Part shown: piece after piece, positions 18,301-27,700 of the stretch
How the letters are laid out: each line of letters opens with the position of its first letter
Position numbering within the stretch: position 1 is the first letter of the stretch
From: a virus
Direction: 5' to 3' (one strand)
Length of the DNA stretch: 47,671 nt
Virus record (IMG/VR): IMGVR_UViG_3300024346_000117
Location: 1-47,671 of that record
Made by a program: the position numbers and the translations under genes
The notes under the pieces: generated by a model
The model's input: only the letters and a program-made list of their open reading frames with translations
Told to the model about the DNA's origin: nothing
The model's database searches: none

Positions 18301-19835
18301 GGAATGTTTAATTCCATATCCTCTGCTATCCCCATTATCAATTCACCATTTCTACCTATTAAATTGGTTGTTATACCTGATCTATTAGATATTAAGATTG
18401 AGTCTCCATTTGATGGAGATAATGGTAAAGTAAGGGTATATGGAGTAGATTCTTCAAAAACATATATTCTATCCTTTTCAGCTGTTATATCTGAAGTTAC
18501 ATATGTTGAAGTGTATGTTCCGCCTCCACCTCCACCCCCATTAAGGGCGTATGATGCTGTTAAAGCGTATGATGCAGATATTGAATTACTAGCAAATGGC
18601 ACTTCAGCCATGGGACCATTTACCAATATTTTACCACTACTAAAATCTTCTGCACTTACAATTCCTATGGGTTGTATGATTGCAGGGAATGATGGTGGTG
18701 TTTCTGTAAAACCACTTCCGGTTTGTACATAAATATTTTTACCAACATGGGTTCCAAAAGTATCAAGGTTTTTAACTTCACCTAATACTATAAGTTCAGT
18801 TGATTCACCTGGAGCTGATGTCGTAGCAGCAACACCCACCGCTGGCATTCTGTTTGGATCACTAGCGTTTGCTCTTCTAACATTATATACATTATGAGGT
18901 GTAACATTCATAACATGTAATGGAGTACCTGCTGGTATAGTTACGTTATCATCATTGGTTGCAACAAATGATATTCGTCTAGTTAGTTCTGATCTTTCAG
19001 CAAATGATGCTGATGCTACAGGTCCTTTAACATAAGATGATGTTAAGGCATATGATGAGGATATTGACGATGAAGCAGCTATTGCATACGATGCAGAGTT
19101 TATAAGTACTACATCAGTAAACCCTCCAGGTTTATTAAATATAATAACATTACCATCTGTACTTGATGAAATGTATGTATTTGGATCAACATTTAGAGCA
19201 TGGGATGATGTAATAGCATATGAAGAGGTTTCAGCATATGATGAAGTTACCCTTTGTAAGATTTCATGTGATGCAGATATAGCATATGATGCTGTTAATG
19301 CATACGATGCTGTTGTGATTTCATTTGTTATTTGTGAACCATCACTTTTAGTAAATGTTATAGTATTTTCACTAATAGAAGATGACACATATGAAGCACT
19401 ACGTTCACCTATTAAATATGATGCTGTAAGAGCGTATGAAGCTGAGGTTGCTGTTTGAGCATTTTGTGAATCTAAAGTAAATAAAGATGTTTCTGCTATT
19501 TTTGAAAAATCAGCAACTGATGATGATGGAGCGTATGATGCTGTTTGGATTGAATCCGCTCCAAATGGACCATATACGTTAGATGAACTTACGTATGAAG
19601 CAGTACCAACTGTTGTTACGTGTTGGAGTGTAAGATTTCCAGCTCCATCAGTGATTAAAGCTTGACCAGGTGTTCCATCAACTATAGGATACTTTAAGGT
19701 ATTTACTGTTAATGATCCTGATATGAGTATGTCGTAAGCCTCAGCACCAGTTAAGGCATTAACCGATTGAGATACGTGTTCCGCCTCTACTGGTAACCCT
19801 GTAACTATGCCTGCATTTGATAGTATCTTAGCCAT
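15315..19835 (-). CDS. Giant tail fibre protein (1506 residues)
   Basis: The largest fibre gene here. The N-terminus MAKILSNAGIVTGLPVEAEHVSQSVNALTG begins a head domain. SASYALTASYA repeats fill about 100-430. A middle region near 620-790 has at least five units of about 30 residues of the form YLPTGSISSSAQIxELGFITSS. A repeat-free stretch follows, with a C-terminal domain ending in TWSSNIKFADGF-like strands. This layout fits a long trimeric fibre with a folded distal tip. The gene heads a fibre operon and is preceded 19 bases upstream by a TATTTATA box. Confidence 0.75.
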   Translation of the reverse strand: MAKILSNAGIVTGLPVEAEHVSQSVNALTGAEAYDILISGSLTVNTLKYPIVDGTPGQALITDGAGNLTLQHVTTVGTASYVSSSNVYGPFGADSIQTASYAPSSSVADFSKIAETSLFTLDSQNAQTATSASYALTASYLIGERSASYVSSSISENTITFTKSDGSQITNEITTASYALTASYAISASHEILQRVTSSYAETSSYAITSSHALNVDPNTYISSSTDGNVIIFNKPGGFTDVVLINSASYAIAASSSISSSYALTSSYVKGPVASASFAERSELTRRISFVATNDDNVTIPAGTPLHVMNVTPHNVYNVRRANASDPNRMPAVGVAATTSAPGESTELIVLGEVKNLDTFGTHVGKNIYVQTGSGFTETPPSFPAIIQPIGIVSAEDFSSGKILVNGPMAEVPFASNSISASYALTASYALNGGGGGGGTYTSTYVTSDITAEKDRIYVFEESTPYTLTLPLSPSNGDSILISNRSGITTNLIGRNGELIMGIAEDMELNIPPASFMFTYASGTQGWVITGAGSGGGGAITGSSDLNTGSFAVTSSNQFKGDQFFTGSLIPEAVGGNGIYDVGSQTHPWRDLYVSTSSLKFVRDAVIIADLNGEDGGVRIGNIFIGTGSISVVSGSGDDMTIIGDVVNTEISGGIITPIAGDTVILPTGSISSSAQIAELGFITSSQTIDTGSFITTSSLSEYLPTGSISSSAQIEELGFITSSSLDEYLPTGSISSSAQLTDLGFITTSSLVEYLPTGSISSSAQIFELGFVTSSQTINTGSFITTSSLAEYLPTGSISSSAQLTDLGFISTSGSMNFSGSTSFEGDTSFTGSTTMSGSLTVIDNQGFRVEGNTVLTGSNLFQGDTIIQGNSFKVNTTSSFTDNVDITGSLTVTKGITGSLHGTSSVSLDSLLLDGKDSATFATTGSNDFKANQYISGSVVMAPSEDPGTNNLNATYLFTSASNFSEDECDFYYRNKGTLWDQEWLEYGVGSGLIYGGVVTFSGTDLFVSPGGGLVVNYNAETGSANAVVPTQVKWGPITSSATYLTSSQYSHLYIDENGDLKQQIEDFTTAQYLEKIPLGTLGHLTNAYIDAFGEEKQTTYAGPAQANQFIRAFGPLKQQGYDLSAITSSLGFNAASGITYKLGGFYSKDPNNPSVYDTPALASTGKIVRVYQSGSEFVGDINAGNFYNDIDPTKYDDGSGTLVNISGSTTTIQRVFVGPTSERFYVYYGQDTYDSVATALQNLTTEQFTESLTTSKSLTFIGYLVVKANTTDLADETCANIINAGLFRNTAGSSGGGTSTISNLGDITDVNISAPTTGQYLKYDAGVWENASIQYSELDSAPSGIISSSTQLENLGVNISTGSSTVFDDSVKISGNTSNLEVQGDVIVTGSLSSPTQYIPATFQPTGWTVIYPVSTGNFFQTTLAAGSLNSIILGLDGPIGQTINIKITQHPTNPGTISWSSNIKFADGFDSSASTGVGDIDVWSLVTFNGTNYYATGLKNFS

Positions 19836-19853
19836 TGGTTTTATTTGATATAT

Positions 19854-19861
19854 TATAAATA
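19854..19861 (-). promoter_or_regulatory. Late-promoter-like box TATTTATA
   Basis: On the coding strand TATTTATAATATATC lies 19 bases upstream of the ATG at 19835, so the giant fibre gene probably has its own late start. Confidence 0.55.
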
Positions 19862-19871
19862 CTAAACATCC

Positions 19872-20954
19872 TTAGTGCCTATCGATGTTTATTAAAATAG
19901 TTGTGTCTGTTGTTTTAGATGTCGGTAAAGGTTTCGCTAACTTACCAACAGCTAGTAATTCATGTGCATCATTATATAAACCTACAGTTGAAATATAGGG
20001 TGTAAAATATGAGCCTGTTATATAATTAAAAGGGATTCCGTCATTCCCTGATGTTATGGTTGGGTTTTGTGAGTAATTAAATTCACTTTCACCTATTGTT
20101 ACTTTATATTGTGTCTCATAAAGTGTATACGATGATGATAATGATACTTCTAAGTCGGATCCAGATATGAATCCTTTAAAAAAGTCTCTACTAACCTGAC
20201 CACCATCTCCATAGTTACTATACTTATAGGGATTTTTACCATAACCAAATTCATTAGAAAATGGATTAGTTATTGTAGCTACTCCATGAGTGTATATTAT
20301 ATTACCCACTACATCACCAAATAATGATATTAATCTACCTTCCCCATCATCTGTAAAAGTTCCTCCTGATGATTCTTCATATACCCCAAAATCAAACTTA
20401 AATGATCCTGGTTGTATTTTATCACCAAATATATTGGAAGGGATAGATAATACAGCTATATCAGAAACACCAGGTTTAGTTTTCTGAGTGGGGATTGATT
20501 TTTGTTCTAGTAAATCTGTTTGTCTGTAATTATCGTATATTGTATTATACTTAGAACCTTCTACAACTCCATCAGATCCAAAATATGGTAGACTAGCATC
20601 GGACATTGTAAAATCTCCATTACTATCTACACTCCCTGAGATATAGTTTGTATAGTATAAATGTTTTACAGAATTGTATATAGATGATTCTTTGAAAGAA
20701 GAATAAAGACCAGATGAATAATTATATTCACTATTGTAATCAATATTTTTACCTACATATCTTTCTATTTGACCACCAAAACCATAATCATCAATTCTCT
20801 CTAGACTTTCTGAATAACTACCAGTACCAAAAGATATAAAGGAATATCCTCCAGATGAGGAAAATATTGGTATAATATTAAATTTATACCCCTTGTTTAC
20901 CTCTAATGGTGAAACAATTATGTCTGATGAGTTGAATTGTTTGTATGCGCTCAT
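19872..20954 (-). CDS. Tail/baseplate structural protein, paralogue of the next gene
   Basis: A 360-residue protein rich in Ser, Tyr and Gly. Its last 90 residues match those of the upstream gene product: SEFNYSQNPT, TVGLYNDAHELLAVGKLAKPL here against SEFNYSENPS, TIGLYNDQNDLLAVAKLSKPL there. The shared end probably docks to the same baseplate partner, while the front halves differ. Homologues are annotated as structural in marine T4-like phages. The precise part is unknown. Confidence 0.65.
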   Translation of the reverse strand: MSAYKQFNSSDIIVSPLEVNKGYKFNIIPIFSSSGGYSFISFGTGSYSESLERIDDYGFGGQIERYVGKNIDYNSEYNYSSGLYSSFKESSIYNSVKHLYYTNYISGSVDSNGDFTMSDASLPYFGSDGVVEGSKYNTIYDNYRQTDLLEQKSIPTQKTKPGVSDIAVLSIPSNIFGDKIQPGSFKFDFGVYEESSGGTFTDDGEGRLISLFGDVVGNIIYTHGVATITNPFSNEFGYGKNPYKYSNYGDGGQVSRDFFKGFISGSDLEVSLSSSYTLYETQYKVTIGESEFNYSQNPTITSGNDGIPFNYITGSYFTPYISTVGLYNDAHELLAVGKLAKPLPTSKTTDTTILINIDRH

Positions 20955-20958
20955 TCAT

Positions 20959-22011
20959 TTAGAAATCTAACTTTACTCTAACAAGTGATTCTTTTGTAAA
21001 ATCCTTTAAAAGCGGTTTTGACAACTTGGCTACTGCTAGTAAATCGTTTTGGTCATTATATAATCCAATCGTTGTTACATACGTTTGTGGTGCATTTATG
21101 TATGAATCCCAATACACCTCACCTGTAGCTCCTTTAATGAACGATGGATTTTCTGAGTAGTTAAATTCTGAGTTTCTTGATCTGACAAATATAAAATCTG
21201 ATGTTAGGGTTTCTTCACAGTTTACTCTAAACGATGAACCTCTTACAATAGCACCAAATAGTTTTGAGTTATTTTCCCCATCAACATCTAAGTTTCTATT
21301 AGTTTGTAAATCTATACCTATATTAGGATTATCTGTAGTTGCTATAGTTGTAGTTGAAGGTTGATCTAATGCTGAACCATTTAGTAAAATTAATCCTGTG
21401 TCAGGTAAAAATAAACCATATGATCCTGAGTTAGTATAACCTGCGTTGATTCCGTCTGATGTACCTGGTATAGCTCCTTGTCTTACTATTTGATAAGCTC
21501 TTTGAGTACCAAAATATGATGGTATAGTTACATCGTTTGAGTTATCTGTAAGTGTAAGAGCTTTTCCTGTTGCTCCTTGTAGTGTTAAAGATAAAGTTCC
21601 AGGTAATAGTTTTTCTTTATATCTAGCTCTTTCGATTGATAGAGCATAGATGTATCCTGGTGTGTAGGATGAACCGAATTGAAAATCTTTATCTTCATCT
21701 TCTAATACTAAAGTACGATATTGACCATAGATAGTTGATGTTGTAGATTTATTAGGAACAGCATCATTAAAGTAAACCCCACCACCTGATGTTTTATCAC
21801 CATAGGCTATATCAAACTGAGGAGTAGATCCTGCAACTGTTGTTTCTGATTGGTTTACTGCTAAATAGTATTCACCTGAAAGAGAGGCTACTCGTTGTGC
21901 TGATGAAGTGAAGAAGGTAGATAACTCTACAGTCTCGTTACTCCATACGGTTTGTGATACAGAATCTGCACTTACTAAAAAATCTTCTGGATCTAATCTT
22001 TTGAATCCCAT
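20959..22011 (-). CDS. Tail/baseplate structural protein, paralogue of the preceding gene
   Basis: A 350-residue protein whose C-terminal 90 residues match 19872-20954 (SEFNYSENP ... GLYNDQNDLLAVAKLSKPL). The N-terminal half has a GSSYTPGYIYALSIERARYKEKL stretch that looks like part of a compact domain. Only four bases separate it from its paralogue and three from the gene upstream, so all are one operon. The likely place is at the baseplate rim where fibres attach, inferred from its position between baseplate and fibre genes. Confidence 0.65.
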   Translation of the reverse strand: MGFKRLDPEDFLVSADSVSQTVWSNETVELSTFFTSSAQRVASLSGEYYLAVNQSETTVAGSTPQFDIAYGDKTSGGGVYFNDAVPNKSTTSTIYGQYRTLVLEDEDKDFQFGSSYTPGYIYALSIERARYKEKLLPGTLSLTLQGATGKALTLTDNSNDVTIPSYFGTQRAYQIVRQGAIPGTSDGINAGYTNSGSYGLFLPDTGLILLNGSALDQPSTTTIATTDNPNIGIDLQTNRNLDVDGENNSKLFGAIVRGSSFRVNCEETLTSDFIFVRSRNSEFNYSENPSFIKGATGEVYWDSYINAPQTYVTTIGLYNDQNDLLAVAKLSKPLLKDFTKESLVRVKLDF

Positions 22012-22014
22012 ATC

Positions 22015-22683
22015 TTATTTTGTTGATGTTTTATTAATAGTAATAGGAACAGTAATACGAGCACCTGAGTCTAAACCAATGATAGTTAGAGTGGTTGTTA
22101 TTGATGAGTTAGACCCAAATAACGTATTAATAGTAGTTGCTCTTAGGTTGATTTGTGTTCCAATAACAGTTTTGGATACGTTTGTACCTATAGTTGTTGT
22201 TGAGTTAGCGTTTGCGGATGTTGCTGCTTCTGTATTAATACCAACACCGTTGAAGTTAGATAATAATCTAATATCAGCGATTGTTGCTGCGTATCCACTT
22301 GTTTCAAATGACTGAGCTGCGTCAAGATAGTTAAGTGTTTGAGGTGTAATAGCAAGTTGAGCACCTTGTTTTAAAGTGATTGCTGTATAACCAACATCTA
22401 ATACTGGAAGTTTAGCTGTTCCCCTTGGTAGAGTTACTAACTTATACTTCATGATTTGTGATTCATCAGGAAATGCTTCTAATAAAGGCATATTGTCAAT
22501 AGCTTCTCCATAATATGAAGAACCAGATGGGTGATTTGGATTATATTGTGTATAATCGATTTCGTCATCTGCTAAAGCGAACTGAGTAATTTGGAATGAT
22601 CCGTCGTTTTTAGCTAACGATTCTCTTCCTTTTTTTGTTAGAATAGCGTCAACTGTTACAACGCTGTTATTTAAATAGCCCAT
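22015..22683 (-). CDS. Conserved virion structural protein
   Basis: A 222-residue protein. The start VTVDAILTKKGRESLAKNDG and the following ITQFALADDEIDY form a strongly conserved opening in marine T4-like phages (family from memory). The C-terminus is Thr/Ile-rich and likely all beta strand (TTTLTIIGLDSGARITVPITI). There is no enzyme motif. Position after the baseplate genes suggests a tail or baseplate part. A TATTTATA box lies 20 bases upstream. Confidence 0.65.
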   Translation of the reverse strand: MGYLNNSVVTVDAILTKKGRESLAKNDGSFQITQFALADDEIDYTQYNPNHPSGSSYYGEAIDNMPLLEAFPDESQIMKYKLVTLPRGTAKLPVLDVGYTAITLKQGAQLAITPQTLNYLDAAQSFETSGYAATIADIRLLSNFNGVGINTEAATSANANSTTTIGTNVSKTVIGTQINLRATTINTLFGSNSSITTTLTIIGLDSGARITVPITINKTSTK

Positions 22684-22702
22684 TTTGTATGTTGTATTTT
22701 AT

Positions 22703-22710
22703 TATAAATA
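22703..22710 (-). promoter_or_regulatory. Late-promoter-like box TATTTATA
   Basis: On the coding strand CATATTTATAATAAAATACA lies 20 bases upstream of the ATG at 22683. Confidence 0.55.
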
Positions 22711-22713
22711 TGA

Positions 22714-24780
22714 TTATATTAAGTTCTTTTCAATAAGTGATGTTATAATATCGTCTGGGTTTTTCCTTAGTGCATCTACTCTATATTGGGGTGTGACTAT
22801 ACCCGGTGATGATGATGCCGAAACAGGAAATCCATATGGTTTTTGCTCGTTCAAGATAACGAAGCCTGGGTTATAGGCCAACCTCCTTATTAAAAAGAAG
22901 TTAGGATTTACGCTTGCGTCTACTTCTTTGTCTAAAGTAACGGTTAACGATACTGAAGATGTGTAATTCACGTTTACTACTTTGTAACTATAGTCTTCGT
23001 TATTTTCAAATCTAAACTCATCTCCTGGTGTTGATAAACTTTGAGATACTAAAGACCAAGGTGATGTAACAGGATCAAACTTCGTAAACGATGGTTCTAC
23101 ACCTGAAGGGAAATCTGTATTTTCACCTGGATTGTATGGTAGGTCTCCCATATAGTAGTTTGAATCATATGTATTAATCAAATCAGATGATACACAACGA
23201 AGTTCTTTTCTATTAGATACGTTTACAGACCACCAAGGACTTATTGATGTAATATTAGTAGTTCCTAATAGTGGTATTGTATTAGAGTTAGTAGTTGATG
23301 AGTTTTGTGAAAATAAAATAGGGTTAGGATAAGTACCTACAGAATAAACTGATGGGGTAACTGATTCTAATTTCTTTAATTCTTTAGCTTCATCAATATT
23401 TTGTATACTTACTATAACGTTAGTTGGAGTACTATTTGAATCTTTTAGTTTAAACGTATTCTCTAAGTTATTAAAGTTTATATCAGATAATGATGGATCA
23501 TATAGTGTTGATGATGCGTCAATAAGATATTTTACAAATAAAGCGGTTTTATTATTTAAGTTAGGATATGGATCCACAACTTTACTAAAGTATCCTAAAT
23601 AAGCGTTTAATGATTCAACATTAGGTATAGATCCTAAGTTATTAGTAGGTTCACCTTCTTGATATTGGTTTACCTCTTTACGTGTTGTTTTAGTTCCTAT
23701 ATATCTAATACCAGTATGTGATGTTTGACTGTAGTTCGAATCAGGTGTTGCTGCTTTTTCAGCAGAATTTTGACGTAATAACTCAATATTTTGTGGTAAT
23801 AAAATACCAGACCCACTTAAGTTAGATGAGTTTGAGTAATCTACATCCTCTATAAATAAAGATTGTCTAGATGATATTACGTTATTTAAAACAGGTTGAC
23901 AATCGGGGTTATTTTCTAAGTCTAACCCTGTTGTTAACCCTAAATATGATTCAGTGTCAATAGCTTCACCGGGTGTTGAAAATGACATTGAGTATTCAGT
24001 TACTATTAAATGATCATATGCTGTAGAATCATCATCAACTGATACTGATAGTTTTACAGTATCGTTAATTTGGATATTAGATGAATCGAAAGTTGTTTTC
24101 ATTTCAATACTACCTGATTTAGTAGTTGGAGATAAAACATAAGATGATGTGTATATCGTATTATTAAGATACATATTCAACGATGCCTTACCCCAAGTAT
24201 CTAACCCATTAGGTGATTCAAATGTTGCTGATGCTGTTACTGATACATCCACAACGGGTTGTGCTGAAAATGTATATATACCATCATTAGGGTCTTGTGA
24301 AGCGTCTTTATAAACTATATAAGCATTGGAAACTTCCCAATTATAATATAATTGACTATTTATAGTGCTAACTTCAGTATAGGATAATACAACATATATT
24401 TTATATGCCCTATGTGCTTGAGTATCATACCACCAACTATTAGCAAATTGTTGAGAGTTATAATCTCTACTTATATTTTGTGATCCAAAGTAGTTAGATG
24501 AAGCATATATCTCATCATCAGAGTTATGTGGAATACTTTCACCTTCAGGAGTAATAAATATACCACCATTTATAATAGGATCAGTTTTTGCCTTTATGAG
24601 TGTTGTTTTACTTCTAGTAGATGGATCTAGGTTTACAAATTTAGGTTCAAATAGGTTTTCAGTACCAGTAGCCCAAATCCTACCTTCTCTATAGTAATAT
24701 TCTAAATCATTATTACCTTGAAGGGTGCTAGCATTTGTAAGCCTTAAAAATATGTTATCTGGTTGTATGTCTCTTGCCAT
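22714..24780 (-). CDS. Large baseplate/tail structural protein
   Basis: A 688-residue protein starting MARDIQPDNIFLRLTNASTLQ. It has several beta-rich regions (VVDVSVTASATFESPNG; SVSLTVTLDKEVDASVNP) and no enzyme motif. It follows the 1560-residue gene with an 11-base gap, in the place where T4 carries wedge proteins gp8-gp10. I do not recognise a T4 homologue from the sequence alone, so the link is positional. Confidence 0.6.
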   Translation of the reverse strand: MARDIQPDNIFLRLTNASTLQGNNDLEYYYREGRIWATGTENLFEPKFVNLDPSTRSKTTLIKAKTDPIINGGIFITPEGESIPHNSDDEIYASSNYFGSQNISRDYNSQQFANSWWYDTQAHRAYKIYVVLSYTEVSTINSQLYYNWEVSNAYIVYKDASQDPNDGIYTFSAQPVVDVSVTASATFESPNGLDTWGKASLNMYLNNTIYTSSYVLSPTTKSGSIEMKTTFDSSNIQINDTVKLSVSVDDDSTAYDHLIVTEYSMSFSTPGEAIDTESYLGLTTGLDLENNPDCQPVLNNVISSRQSLFIEDVDYSNSSNLSGSGILLPQNIELLRQNSAEKAATPDSNYSQTSHTGIRYIGTKTTRKEVNQYQEGEPTNNLGSIPNVESLNAYLGYFSKVVDPYPNLNNKTALFVKYLIDASSTLYDPSLSDINFNNLENTFKLKDSNSTPTNVIVSIQNIDEAKELKKLESVTPSVYSVGTYPNPILFSQNSSTTNSNTIPLLGTTNITSISPWWSVNVSNRKELRCVSSDLINTYDSNYYMGDLPYNPGENTDFPSGVEPSFTKFDPVTSPWSLVSQSLSTPGDEFRFENNEDYSYKVVNVNYTSSVSLTVTLDKEVDASVNPNFFLIRRLAYNPGFVILNEQKPYGFPVSASSSPGIVTPQYRVDALRKNPDDIITSLIEKNLI

Positions 24781-24791
24781 TTATTTAATAT

Positions 24792-27700
24792 TTAGAAGCA
24801 ATATGCTATTTGTGTAATCGTTTGTCTTCCATTAACTGTTTCAACCTGTACAATCATCTTATCTTCGTTTTGAGCTGAGTATTTGTATACTCCATACTTA
24901 CCAGTAGGTAAGTTAGCGGCTGTTGATGTTGGGTTACCAGGTGATGTAATAGAGGAAGATGTCCAATCTACATTATCATCTGCTGAGTTGTATAGTGTTA
25001 TATCTTTTACCACAGCGAATCCATTTCTTCCCTCTTTTAGTATTAGCTTATTTTTATTAAGAGGTGTTGTTCCTAACACAAATAACTCTTCATTACCTTG
25101 ATATCGCACAGCAACAGTAAATTCATTTAAACTATTATTTAATGTAGAACAATTAGTAGTTATAGGAGTTAAATATATAGCACACACTACAATAGATCTA
25201 GGTATAACATTTGGATCTTGATCCTTTATTAATGCCGATGGGTATGATACCATTTGTTGTGGGGCATTCATAAACCAAGGTGTTTTTGGTGTTTCTGCTA
25301 ATCTTCCATATACAGAAGAGAGTGATGATGTAAATGCTGTGTTTACTTCTCCTGTACCTGTATCAAAATTCCCTATACTATCAACTATAATCCCCTCTGA
25401 TTCTATATATTCGTTTGGTTCTATTAGATAATCAGCACCATCCCATCCTCTAAAAAACTGTTCTCGTGGGTAAGTAGGTGTTGTTGGGAAATACCCTTGA
25501 GGTATTGATTCATATATCCCATCTAATCTAAGAGGGTTTGAAGGTGTTCCTGATGATGAGGCATACCATATAAAGTCTCCAGTTGAATCAAACTCTATAT
25601 CAAATATATTAGCATCTTCTGATGTTAATATAAGTGGGGATTGGGCTATGTCTATTTCAAAATACACATAATCATCAAAAACTTGCTTACTAGTTACTTC
25701 CCAAGTGTAGAAACCTGATTTTAGTTTTGGTAAACTAGGGGGGATTGGATTTTCTGATGGGTTGTTTAATAAGATAGGAATTGATGTCGCTTGAGATAAT
25801 TCTCTTAATATACTAACACCCTCTCTAGATCTACTAGCTACCTTAATATGTTTAACGTTAAACCCATCATGCCATAACCAAACAATACCCTTATTAGGTG
25901 TGGTATCTCGAGATAAAAACTCATCTTCTGTAAAGTTATTAGATGTTAAAAATACAGGTGTTACTTGAGTATCTTGGAAATTAGGATTGGTAAATTCAGA
26001 ACAATCTACCCCACCATCTCCCTTTACTACATTAATAAACGATGCGTTATCTAAAGTGGGATTACCATATTCCCCATTATAAAATCCAGATTGGTCTTTA
26101 GTTGAAAGAGTAGTTGGACCTTTTAGGGTTTGAATTATTTCTGACCAAGATTGGGTTATATTGAAAGTTGGTTTACTTTGATTTTGATATCTATTTACTT
26201 GACCACCAGCACCACCTGAAAACGTTTCTACTTGACCTATTGATCCAGTTAGAGTTTCGTTAGTAGATGATACTAAAGTTCTTCTATGTTTATTTCTTTC
26301 TAAAATATGTTGTTTTACTACAACACCTGATGATAATGATACGTTAGATGGAGTAAAATCTTTAACCATCTTAAATAAAGAGTTATCATAAAACTTTATT
26401 AGTCTTACAAAATCATTTAAATCATATGACTTAGTATATTTAGCAAAGTATTCATCTCTTAATATATCCAAACTAGGATAACTATTGGTGTCAGTTGATC
26501 TAGTTGATAGATTACCTAAATAATCACCTAAGTTAAAATATCCTACTTGACCAACAATATCTTTATTGATTTGGTTAGCAGGTGAAAATGCGACTTCAAC
26601 ATACCCCGAGTCTACATCTCTTTGATTACTATAATCTTTTTGTTGGATACTTCTCATAGGTGACAACGTTGTCGATTCTAATTTAGAAGTATCTATAATA
26701 ATCTTATTGTTTATTTCTGAACTAATACCTGCTGGTATTTGGTTTCTAGCTATCTTTTCTCTATTTACCCCAAAAGCAGAAGAAGAAATGTTGAATTTAC
26801 TATCATTCTCAAATGAATTTATACCTGATTTGAATTTATCAATAGGGTGTAATGCTATCAATCCTGAGTCTTCTAATAGTAAACTATACCCAGTTTCTAA
26901 TAGAATGTGGGGTGGGATAGAAGGAGCAGGTGGTGTTTTTGGGTGGATACTTACTGAACCTGTGTATAATTCACCTCCTAAAGATGCTCTAAAAGCTAAT
27001 TCTTCAGGAGCTGTATTTACTCCAGTACCAACATATGATTGTGGGTTTAAAGTAAAATATGAAAAAACATTATCAGGTATTTCTGATGTGTAGTATCTTA
27101 TTTCTTGTAACCCTCCTGAAAAATGTGATGCAGGTGATAACGCTGTCCCAAAATCTGATGATGTAGCCGAAATCCATTCTGTAGACCCTGTTAAAGGTAG
27201 TGTACTAATACTACTATGTTGAATAGCAGATGTGGATACATATTCGCTATTTTTATTTTTAGCTGTTAAAGTATAACCTGATTGTTGATTATGGTTAACC
27301 ATAACACTCCACCAATCCCCATTAAAAAATGGTAAATATACTGATGATGAAAGTGGTGTTCCCTGACCATTAGGGAATAATTTCAAATTACCAAATTGGT
27401 ATTCAGGATCAACTACTGATCCACTATATGAACTTACAATCCCTGATGATCCAGTGTATTCTAATGTTAATGTAAGTCCAGTATCTAATGAAAGTACTTT
27501 TTGGATATTATTTGTAGGACCTAAAGATGAAGAATGAACAGTTTCAGGTTTTATCCTAAACATTACTGTTTGAGGTCTATCATAAGAACTACTCCAATCA
27601 GAATTTAATTTAAACTCAGTTTGTACTGATTGAGATCCAGTCATACCTAAATAATAATCATAGATATTTTCTTGAGTTTTATATACAGCTGGTTTTTTAG

